A DNA stretch of 64,000 bases from JAOSJL01 sp963704035 (GCA_963704035.1 CAVPGR010000004.1:1426001-1490000); one strand, 5' to 3'. Positions 1 through 8,589 are shown, counted from the first letter of the stretch. The notes: a model not told the origin generated them from the letters alone. Translations and numbers: made by a program.

Positions 1-560
1 AACGGGTGGCGGTGGGTCTCGACCTCGACTGGGAGGCCGACGGCGACGTCTTCTCCTATCCCGAACCCGGTGACGGATCGGCAGGCCACGACCAGCAACC
101 CGGCACGGTGCAGGGCGAGATCCTGCTCGACGACGAGAGGATCGCCTTCTCGGGTCGCGGCGAGAGGGATCACTCCTTCGGACCCCGCGACTGGTGGTCG
201 ACGCCGTGGCACTGGGCGGCGTGGCAGACGCCGGACGGGCATGCCACCAGCGTTCTCAGCTACGGAGGAGATTCCTTCGTGACGGGTTACCTCAGCGATC
301 CCCGCGACGAGACGCATGTCGTGGAGGCGCTGCGCGTCGAGTCGCATACCGACGCCGAGGGATACCCGACCGCTGCCCGCTACGTCGTCAACCACGACAC
401 GGAAATCGACGTCGAGGTGCTCTCGCTGACGGCCACGCCCGTGGTGGCCGACGACGGTCGCACTTCTCGCTATCTCCGAGCGTTGTGTCGGTTCCTCGGA
501 GGTGGAACCGGTGGAACCGGCGGAACCGGATGGGCGGAGTGGCTGGTACCGCCCCGCTGA
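1..560 (+). CDS. DUF7064-type (CrtC-like) protein, 3' part only
   Basis: The frame is open from base 3, so the true start lies upstream and only about the last 186 codons are visible. The motif GERDHSFGPRDWW (about bases 159-200) is typical of lipocalin-like proteins annotated DUF7064/DUF7065, distant relatives of hydroxyneurosporene hydratase CrtC and AttH. Such genes often accompany lipid or steroid-type catabolism, which fits the FAD oxidoreductase and acyl-CoA dehydrogenase that follow. The substrate is unknown. The C-terminus runs into a short Gly/Thr repeat (GGGTGGTGGTG). The family call rests on this one motif; no reaction is claimed. Confidence 0.6.
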   Translation, partial: RVAVGLDLDWEADGDVFSYPEPGDGSAGHDQQPGTVQGEILLDDERIAFSGRGERDHSFGPRDWWSTPWHWAAWQTPDGHATSVLSYGGDSFVTGYLSDPRDETHVVEALRVESHTDAEGYPTAARYVVNHDTEIDVEVLSLTATPVVADDGRTSRYLRALCRFLGGGTGGTGGTGWAEWLVPPR

Positions 561-606
561 TTCCCGGCTGATGCCGGCCGACGAACCGGTGCTGATCGGT
601 GGCAGG

Positions 607-1089
607 ATGAACGCCATGGACACGATGCGAGGAATCGAAGAGCTGACAGGGGGTGCGCTCGACGCGCGCCGCGCGACACTGATAGCCGCCCGCGGGCGCC
701 TCGGTTGGGGGATCGCCGCCGCTCTGTTCCCCGGCGTCGCATCGCGGGCCTTTTTCGGCGGCGGCCCGGTCGGCGCGCGCACCAAGGGCGTGACCCGCCT
801 CGTGGGGATCCGCGACTTCGTCGTCGGCGCCGCCACCGTCATGGCGCTGAAGGACGACAGCCGCCCCGAGAACTGGTTGAGCATGGGTGCTCTCATCGAC
901 CTCGGCGACAGCGTGGTGATGGTCGCGAGCCCGGGAGTGTCGAAGCGGAGTCGCCTCTTCGGGGCGACCGTCGCGTTCTCGTCGGCCGTGTTGCATCTTC
1001 GCCTCGCACGCGAACTCGCGGACACGTCGCTCGACGCCGAGCGCGTAGCGCTGGAGGAACTCGCCACAGGCGCCGATGACGTGGCGTGA
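607..1089 (+). CDS. small hydrophobic protein of unknown function (DUF4267-like)
   Basis: A 160-residue protein starting at ATG 607 behind a weak GGCAGG; the frame is open further up to 502, but that part overlaps the previous gene and looks non-coding. Two hydrophobic segments are visible, around residues 25-40 (GWGIAAALFPGVASRAFF) and 62-80 (LVGIRDFVVGAATVMALK), with a third around 95-120. Glycines sit at helix ends as in small DUF4267-type membrane proteins. I do not recognise a function. It overlaps the start of the FAD oxidoreductase by 14 bases, so the two are probably translationally coupled. Confidence 0.6.
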   Translation: MNAMDTMRGIEELTGGALDARRATLIAARGRLGWGIAAALFPGVASRAFFGGGPVGARTKGVTRLVGIRDFVVGAATVMALKDDSRPENWLSMGALIDLGDSVVMVASPGVSKRSRLFGATVAFSSAVLHLRLARELADTSLDAERVALEELATGADDVA

Positions 1090-2386
1090 ACCAGCCCGTG
1101 ACCTTCCGGTCATCGGAAGTCCCGACGTGTTGGTCGTGGGCGCCGGATCAGCGGGAGTAGCGGCGGCGATCGCCGCCGCCCGGCGAGGTGCCGACACCTG
1201 GCTCGTCGAGCGACTGAGTTATGTCGGTGGCCTGGCGACCGGCGGACTCATCAATCTCCTCCTCACCCTCGATGACGGGCACGGAAATCAGGTTGTCCGT
1301 GGACTGTGCCAGGAGCTGGTCGACATCCTCGACACGCGTGGCGCCGCGAGGTATCCACCGCGGCGCGAGTGGGGAAGTACCGACGTCGAGCCGGTCGAGC
1401 GGTGGCGTCGGTGGGGTCTCATCTGGGGTGCACCCCCCGATGTCGTTCGCTACTCGGTCGCCTTCGCCCCCGAGGATTTCATCGATGTCGCCTACGAGCA
1501 CCTGAGTGCCGCGGGTGTTCGCTTGCGCCTCCACTCCTGGTGTGTGGCGGTGCATGCTCCCGAGGGCTGCGTCGAGGCCGTGGTCCTCGAGTCGAAGGCC
1601 GGCCGACAGGTCGTGCGGCCCCGGGTCGTCATCGACACGACCGGCGACGGCGATGTGCTCGCCGGCGCCGGAGCGAAGCACGAGTCGGTGAAGGTTCATC
1701 CCTACCTCTGGTTCCGTCTCGGTGGTGCCCACGATCTCGCCGACGACCGGGGATGGTCCGACGGGATCTTCTTTCGGACCACCGCCCCGGGCCGAGTTCT
1801 GGTCCCCTGGGGCGGGCCTGGCGCGATCGACGACAAGATCGATCCCCTCGATCCCGACGATCTCACGCGCGCCGAGCTCGAGTGTCGGCGCGACGCGATG
1901 CGCGAAGCCGAACGCCTGCGCGCCGAGGTGCCCGAGCTCGCCGACACCTGGCTCGACGACGTTGCCAAACAGCTGGGCATCACCGAGAGCCGACGGCTCG
2001 TCGGCGACTTCGTCCTGGAGAAGGACCACGGTGACGTCGGCTTCCCCGACTCGGTGGCCCGGACGGGTCACTGGACCAAGCGTGGAGTCGTCTACGACAT
2101 CCCGTATCGGTGTCTCACCACCCCCGTGGTGTCGAACCTACTGACGGCGGGACGTTGCATCTCGGTGAGTCGGTACGTGCACCAGGCGACCAAGGAGATC
2201 CCGGCCGCCATGGCCACCGGTGAGGCTGCCGGTGCCGCGGCCGTGCACTCCCTCGACGTCGGCGGTGATGTGCGGACCGTCGACGTCGACGGGCTGCGCC
2301 GCGACCTGTACGGCAACGGCGCAGTCGTCGGTGGCCCCGTCGTCGATCGCACCGTCGTCGATCGCAAAGAGGCGGAGCCGGGCTGA
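1076..2386 (+). CDS. FAD-dependent oxidoreductase (FAD_oxidored family)
   Basis: 436 residues. The N-terminus has the FAD-binding motif VLVVGAGSAGVAAAIAAAR (GxGxxG, residues 19-37) followed by the acidic end of the second strand (WLVERL), and the segment VGGLATGGLINLLL is typical of the PF12831 FAD_oxidored family. The C-terminal part has the second FAD contact region (LLTAGRCISVSRYVHQATKEIPAAMATGEAAG). The gene overlaps the upstream membrane protein and is followed after 31 bases by an acyl-CoA dehydrogenase, suggesting an operon for oxidation of an unidentified acyl or lipid substrate. The catalytic substrate cannot be told from sequence. Confidence 0.85.
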   Translation: MTWREPARDLPVIGSPDVLVVGAGSAGVAAAIAAARRGADTWLVERLSYVGGLATGGLINLLLTLDDGHGNQVVRGLCQELVDILDTRGAARYPPRREWGSTDVEPVERWRRWGLIWGAPPDVVRYSVAFAPEDFIDVAYEHLSAAGVRLRLHSWCVAVHAPEGCVEAVVLESKAGRQVVRPRVVIDTTGDGDVLAGAGAKHESVKVHPYLWFRLGGAHDLADDRGWSDGIFFRTTAPGRVLVPWGGPGAIDDKIDPLDPDDLTRAELECRRDAMREAERLRAEVPELADTWLDDVAKQLGITESRRLVGDFVLEKDHGDVGFPDSVARTGHWTKRGVVYDIPYRCLTTPVVSNLLTAGRCISVSRYVHQATKEIPAAMATGEAAGAAAVHSLDVGGDVRTVDVDGLRRDLYGNGAVVGGPVVDRTVVDRKEAEPG

Positions 2387-2417
2387 CTCGCCCGACCCGA
2401 CGAACACGGAGGTCCCT

Positions 2418-3620
2418 GTGGTCGATTGCCCTCTCACACCGGAGCAGGACGACATGCGCCGGCTGGCACGAGATTTCGCCGTGAACGAGATCCGCCCGGT
2501 CGCCGCCCACTACGACCAGGTCGAGGAGGTGCCGTGGCCGGTTCTCGAGCGGGCGAACGAGATCGGGCTCCTCTCGTTCGGGCTCCCGGAGGCCTACGGC
2601 GGAGGTGGCGTTCCCGGCGGCCTGGTCGGGACGACGAACTTCGTCGTGATGGAGGAGCTCGCCTGGGGCTGTGCGGGGATCGCGACCACGATCGGCTCCT
2701 CGATCTATGCGGCCGGACCGATTCTGGCGTTCGGTACGCCTGAGCAGCATGCACGGTTCATCCCCCGTTTCTGCGATCCCGAGACCGTCCGGCTCGGCGC
2801 TTTGTGCATCACCGAGCCCCACGGCGGGTCCGACGTCGCGGCGATGCGCACGACGTTCCGTCGGGAGGGTGACGAGTACGTGCTGGACGGCACGAAGTGC
2901 TTCATCACCAACGGGGGGATCGCCGACCTCCACATCGTCTTCGCCGTCGGGCGTCCCGGCGCGGGATGGAAGGACATGGCCGCATTCATCGTCGAGCACG
3001 GAAACCCCGGTCTTCAGATGGGGAAGGTCGAGCAGAAGCTCGGTGTGCGTGCGTCACACACCGCCGAGGTGGTGCTCTCGGGCTGTCGCGTTCCTCTGGA
3101 GAACCGACTGGGCGGGGAGCCCGGGGACGAGCGAGACCGTGGCGTGACCGGCGGGCGCGGAGGACCCAATGACGCCAACCCGCTGATGCTCCTCCAGTAC
3201 TCGCGCATGACCTTCGCCGCGGCCGCGGTCGGATTGGCACGCGCGGCCTTCGAGTACGGGCTCGACTACGCGAAGCAACGGGAGTCGTTCGGCCGCAGGA
3301 TCGCCGATCATCAAGCGATCGCCTCGTTGCTCGCGGACATGGCGATGAGCGTCGACGCAGCGCGTCTGTTGGTGTGGCGAGCGGGCTGGATGGTCGACGC
3401 CGGCGCGCCGTTGGACCGTGCGGAGGGGTCGATGGCGAAGTGCTACGCGGCCGACACCGCGGTGGCGGTGACCCGGGACGCGGTCCAGATCCTCGGCGGG
3501 CACGGGTACATGCGAGATCACCCCGTCGAGAAGTGGTACCGGGACGCCAAGGTGTACGAGATCTGGGAAGGCACGAACGAGATCCAGCGCGCGGTCATCG
3601 CCCGGGCGCTCCTGGATTGA
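2418..3620 (+). CDS. acyl-CoA dehydrogenase
   Basis: 400 residues from GTG 2418, chosen because GGAGG at 2408-2412 lies 5 bases upstream and the protein then begins with the family-typical MVDCPLTPEQDDMRRLARDF; the frame is open further upstream but overlaps the previous gene. The family signatures are LCITEPHGGSDVAAMRT (FAD/substrate loop) and the C-terminal QILGGHGYMRDHPVEKWYRDAK with EIWEGTNEIQRAVIAR; the Glu of YEIWEGT is at the usual catalytic-base position. A Gly/Asp/Arg-rich insertion of about 20 residues (PGDERDRGVTGGRGG) follows the middle beta domain. It likely acts in the cytoplasm in beta-oxidation of an acyl-CoA, passing electrons to ETF. Confidence 0.9.
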   Translation: MVDCPLTPEQDDMRRLARDFAVNEIRPVAAHYDQVEEVPWPVLERANEIGLLSFGLPEAYGGGGVPGGLVGTTNFVVMEELAWGCAGIATTIGSSIYAAGPILAFGTPEQHARFIPRFCDPETVRLGALCITEPHGGSDVAAMRTTFRREGDEYVLDGTKCFITNGGIADLHIVFAVGRPGAGWKDMAAFIVEHGNPGLQMGKVEQKLGVRASHTAEVVLSGCRVPLENRLGGEPGDERDRGVTGGRGGPNDANPLMLLQYSRMTFAAAAVGLARAAFEYGLDYAKQRESFGRRIADHQAIASLLADMAMSVDAARLLVWRAGWMVDAGAPLDRAEGSMAKCYAADTAVAVTRDAVQILGGHGYMRDHPVEKWYRDAKVYEIWEGTNEIQRAVIARALLD

Positions 3621-3679
3621 CGACGGATCCGGGGGCGGGGGACGTTCGACAGTTCGTCTGAGGACCTTGGACCCTTGTT

Positions 3680-3708
3680 ATGAAACATTCGTTGTCGCAG
3701 TGTCTCAT
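3680..3708. promoter_or_regulatory. inverted repeat, possible operator before the diiron gene
   Basis: ATGAAACA (3680-3687) and TGTCTCAT (3701-3708) form inverted arms with one mismatch, separated by 13 bases, in the 118-base gap before the diiron protein gene. The spacing and length suit a dimeric TetR- or GntR-type repressor. No regulator gene is adjacent, so this is a pattern-based guess. Confidence 0.35.
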
Positions 3709-3738
3709 GGTCGGATGACGATTCGTGGAGGTGGGGTC

Positions 3739-4869
3739 ATGGGAAAGCCGGTCATCGACTGGAGCTACGTCGAGCGGGTCCAACGGGGTGAGCTCGATCT
3801 CGAATGGCTGCGCCAGTGGGACCACGAGGTCGACGGCGAGATCGTGCCGTCGCGCATCGGGCTCACGTTGCGCGACATCGCCGTCGGTCAGTACGGCGAG
3901 ATCCCCGAGACTGCCCCCATGCGCACAATGGCGCCTCGTGGCTCCCAACGCGACGCCGATCTGCCCGACATGGGCTACACGATCAACACCAAGGACGAGG
4001 TCTGGGCCGAGAACGTCATGGACCTCTACGAGGAAGGCGTCAGCCGTCAGTGGTCGGCAACGCGCGACATCCCGTGGAGTGAGATCCCCGATCTCGACCC
4101 TGACATCGAGCACGCGATGTGCCAGTTCTCGACGTTCCTCTCCGAGGTCGAGATGATCGCCTCCGACTTTCCCGCGAAGTGGATGTGGCAGATCAACCAC
4201 GACTTCGTCGAGACCAAGATGTTTCTGGCATCCCAGATCATGGACGAAGCACGTCACACCGAGGTGTTCCGCAAGCGGGCGCTGGCCAAGGGCGGCGGCC
4301 TCGGCCGGGCGAAGACGACGACCGAGTATTTCCTCAAGCTCGTCCTCGACGCGCAGAACTACCAGGAGGGGTCCGCTCTCATGCACCTCCTCGGCGAGGG
4401 CATGGTGCTCTCGGTGTTCCGGGCCGGTGAGCTGATCTCCCCGAGTCCGGTCGAGAAGAAGATCTTCCGGCTCTGCATGCAGGACGAAGCGCGCCACGTC
4501 GCCTACGGCACCATGCACCTGCGCCATGTGCTGGAGCAGGATCCCGACAAGGCCGAGGAGTTCCACGAGTACCTCGACGCGGGGGAGGAGATCATCGCGG
4601 CGCTGTTCACCGTTCCCGAGGTCGTCGAGCCACTGACGGTCATCATCGCCGGCGGCGCCGATGCGGCCGCTGACGTGGGCGACGAGGCGTCCAACATGCT
4701 CCAAGGGCGTGTGATCACCGAGTACCTGCAGCGCTGCGATCGAGCAGGACTTGATCGCAGGTCGCGGATCAAGATTCCGGGCGTGCTGACAGGTTTCGAT
4801 CCCGCCACCGCGGGTGTCACGAGCGCCGATGCATACGCGCAGGCCGGACAACCGGTCGCGGCTAACTGA
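3739..4869 (+). CDS. ferritin-like diiron protein
   Basis: 376 residues from ATG 3739, preceded by the ribosome site GGAGGTGGGGTC; an in-frame ATG at 3667 is possible but lacks a site. Two DEARH motifs (QIMDEARHTEVF and CMQDEARHVAYG), each preceded by a Glu-bearing helix (FLSEVEMIAS and LLGEGMVLSV), give the four-helix diiron ligand pattern of the ferritin/ribonucleotide-reductase R2 superfamily. Length exceeds ferritins and matches oxygenase-type members. It is followed after 11 bases by an SCP2-type protein and then by a ferredoxin, so an electron-dependent oxygenation or desaturation of a lipid is plausible. Substrate unknown; R2-like ligand-binding oxidase or AurF-like N-oxygenase relatives are alternatives. 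Confidence 0.75.
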   Translation: MGKPVIDWSYVERVQRGELDLEWLRQWDHEVDGEIVPSRIGLTLRDIAVGQYGEIPETAPMRTMAPRGSQRDADLPDMGYTINTKDEVWAENVMDLYEEGVSRQWSATRDIPWSEIPDLDPDIEHAMCQFSTFLSEVEMIASDFPAKWMWQINHDFVETKMFLASQIMDEARHTEVFRKRALAKGGGLGRAKTTTEYFLKLVLDAQNYQEGSALMHLLGEGMVLSVFRAGELISPSPVEKKIFRLCMQDEARHVAYGTMHLRHVLEQDPDKAEEFHEYLDAGEEIIAALFTVPEVVEPLTVIIAGGADAAADVGDEASNMLQGRVITEYLQRCDRAGLDRRSRIKIPGVLTGFDPATAGVTSADAYAQAGQPVAAN

Positions 4870-4880
4870 GGAGGCTGACC

Positions 4881-5328
4881 GTGCCGATCTTTCCGTCCAC
4901 CGACTGGTTCGATGCGCTCGCCGCGGCGGCGCGAGAGGACAACGAGGTCCTCGAATCCCTGGGGTTCGCCAACGTCCGGCTGGCGCTGCGGATCGAGGGT
5001 GCTCCCGACGGCGACACCGTCTACGGCCTGCGCCTCGAGGACTACGACGTCTTCAGCGACGGAGAAGTCGATCCGGGCGACTGGGGCGCCGACTGCGTGC
5101 TGGAAGGGCCCGCGGCCGGTGTGGGAGGAGATGGTCGCCAACATCGTCGAGCACGGCGCGGCAGACCTCGGGCACACGCTCAACGCGCTGTCACTTCCCG
5201 AGACCCCGCTGCGGGTGGTCGCCGACGATCCCATGGGTCGAGATCTGTTCTTCCGGTACAACCAGACGCTCCAGGAGATCTTCGACCGTGCGGCACGAGT
5301 GCCGACAGAGTTCGCCGCACTAACCTGA
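4881..5328 (+). CDS. SCP2-type sterol/lipid carrier protein (frameshifted)
   Basis: Reads from ATG 4881 (MPIFPSTDWFDALAAAAR) to TGA 5326-5328, but the frame breaks near 5105-5112: one extra C in a CCC run splits the protein after DCVLEGP, and it resumes as RPVWEEMVANIVEHG. The joined protein is about 148 residues and has the compact SCP2 layout (LRIEGAPDGDTVYGLRLEDYDV), a hydrophobic-pocket lipid carrier fold. It sits between the diiron protein (11-base gap) and a ferredoxin whose -10 box overlaps this stop codon. The inferred role is presenting a lipid substrate to its neighbour. The break is more likely a sequencing error than a real mutation, as only one base is involved. Confidence 0.65.
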
Positions 5329-5333
5329 CGGCC
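5321..5333 (+). promoter_or_regulatory. -10 box TAACCT for leaderless ferredoxin transcript
   Basis: TAACCT at 5321-5326 is followed by 7 bases and then ATG 5334, the layout of actinobacterial leaderless promoters. It overlaps the stop codon of the SCP2 gene, so the ferredoxin could be transcribed alone as well as by read-through. Confidence 0.5.
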
Positions 5334-5720
5334 ATGAGCCTCAGCGTGCTCGAGATCTGTCTCGGCTGTGGGGCATGCGAGACGGTGTGTCCCACCGGCG
5401 CGATCAGCCAGAGCGACAACTTTCGTGTTGCTTACGTGGTCGACCCGCTGTTGTGCAACGACTGTCGGGAGTGCATCCCTGTATGTCCCGTCGACGCCTT
5501 CGAGGACGATCCCGCTTGGCCGGTCTGCGACGGTCGGGGTTGCCCGCTCACGTCGGCTCGGCTCGAGGGATGGCTGTGCACACAGGGCCAGGGACGGTGT
5601 CCCACCTGTGGAGCCATGCTGTGGAGCGCACCGACTGCGGAAGGGTGGCGTTGTCCGCGCTGCGACGACGGGATGCGCGTGATGTGTCCGAAGACGCGCA
5701 AGCTCGAAGCGACTCGCTAG
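5334..5720 (+). CDS. 2[4Fe-4S] ferredoxin fused to a zinc-ribbon domain
   Basis: 128 residues. Residues 9-20 (CLGCGACETVCP) and 41-52 (CNDCRECIPVCP) are two classical CxxCxxCxxxCP motifs binding [4Fe-4S] clusters. A C-terminal extension holds CPTC (89-92) and CPRC (107-110), a four-Cys zinc-ribbon or rubredoxin-like knuckle, plus further cysteines at 65, 70, 82 and 118. Ferredoxins of this size normally stop after the second cluster, so the tail is unusual. It lies just after a diiron protein and a lipid carrier and could be the electron donor. Its stop codon shares a CTAG with that of the convergent cfa gene. Confidence 0.85.
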   Translation: MSLSVLEICLGCGACETVCPTGAISQSDNFRVAYVVDPLLCNDCRECIPVCPVDAFEDDPAWPVCDGRGCPLTSARLEGWLCTQGQGRCPTCGAMLWSAPTAEGWRCPRCDDGMRVMCPKTRKLEATR

Positions 5721-7034
5721 GGCGCGAAGTCGGGGCGCAGCGGCATGTGAGCCGCACCGCCGTCGGTGTGTGTGGCGAGGACCTGGTGCACCTGGGTGCG
5801 GTTCTGTTCGAAGTTGATGGCTGACGCCGCCATGTAGAGGAGCCAGATCTTGGCACGGGCTCTGCCGGCTTCTGCCACGGCGGCTTCCCAGTGCTCGGTG
5901 AGATTGGCGACCCACGCTCTCAGCGTCAGCGCGTAGTGCTCACGCAGGCTCTCCAGATGGCGGACCTCTAAGCCGGCGTGCTGCATCGCGGAGGTGACCT
6001 CACCGACTTCGTGGAGCTCACCGTCGGGGAAGACGTAGCGCTGGATGAAGGGCGAAATCCTGTGGCGGCGTCGGAGTTTCGACAGGATCGGTTCCGAAGC
6101 GCGCGGTGGTGAGCTGATCCCGTGGTTGAGGAGACGCCCGCCGGGTCGAAGGAGACCGCGCAACGCTTCGAAATACGTTCCGAGTTTCGCGAGCCCGACG
6201 TGCTCGAACATCCCGATGGAACTGATGGCGTCGAAAGGTCCGTCCGCCACGTCGCGGTAGTCCTGGACGCGGATCTCCACACGGTCGGACAGACCTTCCT
6301 CCGCGATGTTCTTCCCGGCCCAGTCGGCCTGACGACGTGACAGCGTCACCCCGACAGCCTCGACACCGTGGTGGCGTGCGGCGTGTTTCGCCATGCCTCC
6401 CCATCCGCAGCCCACGTCGAGCAGTCTCATTCCGGGCTCGAGATCGAGCTTGCGGCAGATCAGCTCGTACTTGTTGGCCTGGGCGTCGGCGAGATCGATA
6501 GAGGGATCGGTCCACACGGCGCACGAGTAGGTCATCGACGGACCCAGAACGAGCCGGTAGAAGTTGTTGGAGACGTCGTAGTGGTGGGCGATCGCCGCGG
6601 CGTCGCGCTCGCGGGAGTGCAACGGCCCGTTGAGGCGCGCCTCCTCCGGTGGGGGTGGTAGCGGACGCAGGCCCCCGAGTCCGACGCTGCGCAGCGCCTC
6701 CCACCAGTCGCGGTGGACGGATCTGGAGATCCGGAGCGCGGTCGCGTAGCGCGAGGCCCGCGAAGATGTCGCCCTCGACGTCGATGTCGCCGGCCACGAA
6801 CGCCCGGCCGAGACCGAGTTCGCCCGGCGCCCACACGATCCGGCGCAGGGCGTCGGGCGAGCGCACGATGATCGTGCAGGCAGCGTCGGCATCACCGAGA
6901 TCGCTGCCGTCGTAGAAGCGGATCCGCACCGGCAGGTCGGACCCGAGCAGGCCTTCGACGAGCCTCGCGAGGCTCGGAGCGGAATCCGTTCCCGTCTGAG
7001 CGGTTCCCTGCGTCTCCGGTGCTGTCCCACCCAC
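5717..7034 (-). CDS. cyclopropane-fatty-acid-phospholipid synthase family methyltransferase (frameshifted)
   Basis: Begins at GTG 7034 and ends at TAG 5717, about 438 residues. The N-terminal third (LPVRIRFYDGSDLGDADAA) and the catalytic part (HHYDVSNNFYRLVLGPSMTYSCAVW, LLDVGCGWGGMAKHAARHHG as SAM motif I, SSIGMFEHVG) are in different frames; one extra base near 6741 splits them. The reaction is SAM-dependent methylene or methyl transfer to an unsaturated acyl chain of a phospholipid. The family bicarbonate/active-site motif SIGMFEHV is present. A -10 box TACGAT 7 bases upstream indicates a leaderless transcript. Neighbouring lipid genes fit. The symbol cfa is withheld because mycolic and tuberculostearic-type homologues share this architecture. 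Confidence 0.85.
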
Positions 7035-7047
7035 GACGGCGATCGTA
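7035..7047 (-). promoter_or_regulatory. -10 box TACGAT, leaderless promoter of the CFA-synthase gene
   Basis: On the minus strand TACGAT (7047-7042) precedes GTG 7034 by 7 bases. The spacing places transcription start at or next to the start codon. Confidence 0.5.
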
Positions 7048-7099
7048 GCGAAGGCCGAGACCGTCGTGCACGGGATCGCCTCCTTGCGACGGCGGGGCC

Positions 7100-7113
7100 T
7101 AACCTCGTTGCGC
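7100..7113 (+). promoter_or_regulatory. -10 box TAACCT, leaderless promoter of the MOSC gene
   Basis: TAACCT at 7100-7105 with 8 bases to GTG 7114. This decides the start of the MOSC protein in favour of 7114 over the upstream ATG 7066. Confidence 0.45.
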
Positions 7114-7746
7114 GTGGGTGGACGACTCGTGTCGGTGAACGTCGGCGAGATTCGAAGCGTCGATCGCGACGGCACGCCGGCGACGACCGCGATTCTCAAA
7201 CGGCCCGTCAGCGGTCGCGTGCCTGTTTCGGGTGTCCGGATTGCCGGTGATGCGCAGGCTGACCTGTCTGTGCACGGCGGGCCGGACCGTGTGGCCTACG
7301 CCTACGCCTCCGAGGACGCCCGGTGGTGGGAAGGCCGACTCGGTCGAAGCATCGAGCCGGGCCTTCTCGGCGAGAACCTCACGACGGCGGGTGTCGACGT
7401 CACGAACGCCCTCATCGGTGAGCGCTGGCGTGTCGGAACCGCGATCTTCGAGGTGTCCCAGCCCCGCGGGCCCTGCTGGAAACTGGGGATGCGTATGGGT
7501 GACCCGGCGTTTCCGCGGGAGTTCCGCGAGGCGGGGCGGCCCGGCGCCTATCTGCGACTCGTGGAGGCGGGCGACATCGCCGCTCGCGACGCGGTCGAGA
7601 TCGTCGACGTTCCGGAGGAGAGCCTCAGCATCGCCGAGGTCGCGCGTATCCACGGACGGGAGCGTGACCGCGCGGCGGAGCTTCTCGCTCTCGATGGGCT
7701 CTCGGATGACTGGAAGGAGTGGGCGCGGAAACGAGTCCGCTCCTGA
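7114..7746 (+). CDS. MOSC domain protein (YiiM-like)
   Basis: About 210 residues from GTG 7114; an ATG at 7066 in the same frame is less likely because of the -10 box at 7100. The MOSC core is clear: VSGVRIAGDAQADLSVHGGPDRVAYAY, LLGENLTTAGVDV and FEVSQPRGPCWKLGMRMG with the invariant Cys. MOSC domains bind sulfur on this Cys in molybdenum-cofactor sulfuration; YiiM-type proteins act on N-hydroxylated compounds with other partners. The C-terminal tail (SIAEVARIHGRERDRAAELLAL) is the usual helical extension of the YiiM group. It diverges from the CFA-synthase gene, sharing an 80-base control region. Confidence 0.85.
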   Translation: MGGRLVSVNVGEIRSVDRDGTPATTAILKRPVSGRVPVSGVRIAGDAQADLSVHGGPDRVAYAYASEDARWWEGRLGRSIEPGLLGENLTTAGVDVTNALIGERWRVGTAIFEVSQPRGPCWKLGMRMGDPAFPREFREAGRPGAYLRLVEAGDIAARDAVEIVDVPEESLSIAEVARIHGRERDRAAELLALDGLSDDWKEWARKRVRS

Positions 7747-7759
7747 GCACCGCAGGTGT

Positions 7760-8551
7760 TCACAGCGCGAGAAGCGAATCGATGCCGGTGTAGGTGGCGA
7801 CGGCGACGAGCAGGACCGCGAAGGCCTGGATGAGTGTGGCCGAATCGACCCGACGGGCGAGCGCGTTGCCGGCCGTCACGCCGACGAGGGCCGCGATCGT
7901 GAAGGGGATCGCTACCGACCACTCGATCGATCCCCACGCCTGACGGGCGATGAGCGACACCAGCGAGTTGATGGAGATCACCAGGAGCGACGTTCCGACT
8001 GCGACGCGAACAGGAAACTTCAGGATCACGGTGAGGACCGGCACGAGGATGAAGCCGCCGCCGACGCCGAAGAAGCCGGTCACGGCCCCGATGACCAGGC
8101 CGAGCCCGAGAATCTCGCCGACTCTCCTCGGGTGCCCCCGGAACTGCACGGTGACCCCCAGTCCGGGATCGTCGTCGGACACCGGGTGCCGTGCCTGGTG
8201 GAACATGAAGCCCGACACGACGAGAAGGAGAACGGAGAAGGCGAGGAGCAGCGTCTCGTCGTTGACGAATGTGTTGAGGCCCGACCCGATGAGTGCCCCC
8301 GCCACACCGCCGGTCCCGAACACGAGGCCCACGTTCCAACGAACCGTCCCGTCACGTGAGTGCGCCACGAGCCCGCCCAGGGCGGTGCACATCACGATCA
8401 GAAGTGCGCTGGCCGTGGCGTCCTGGGGATCCTGTCCGGCGAGATACACGAGAGCCGGAACGGCCAGCACGGCCCCACCACCGCCGAGTGCCCCCATCAC
8501 GAGGCCGATGAGGAACCCGAAAGGCGACGCCAGGAGTCCGCGGAGATTCAC
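7760..8551 (-). CDS. TauE/SafE family sulfite/sulfur-compound exporter
   Basis: 263 residues, almost wholly hydrophobic, with about eight membrane segments and the family's Gly-rich turns (GALGGGGAVLAVPALVYLAG near the N-terminus and GFFGVGGGFILVPVLTVI in the second half, the duplicated TauE half-motif). Members export sulfite, sulfoacetate or other organosulfur anions across the inner membrane. It lies 38 bases downstream of the persulfide-dioxygenase-like gene on the same strand, so the two form a likely operon in which sulfite made by the enzyme is exported. Confidence 0.9.
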   Translation of the reverse strand: MNLRGLLASPFGFLIGLVMGALGGGGAVLAVPALVYLAGQDPQDATASALLIVMCTALGGLVAHSRDGTVRWNVGLVFGTGGVAGALIGSGLNTFVNDETLLLAFSVLLLVVSGFMFHQARHPVSDDDPGLGVTVQFRGHPRRVGEILGLGLVIGAVTGFFGVGGGFILVPVLTVILKFPVRVAVGTSLLVISINSLVSLIARQAWGSIEWSVAIPFTIAALVGVTAGNALARRVDSATLIQAFAVLLVAVATYTGIDSLLAL

Positions 8552-8589
8552 CGGGTCACCGTGTCACGTGGACGCCCGCAGACCGGTGA

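Noticed and set aside
7066..7113. ATG 7066 as start of the MOSC protein
   Set aside because: The TAACCT box at 7100 would then lie inside the gene, and the extra residues (Arg-rich) do not look like the family's N-terminus.
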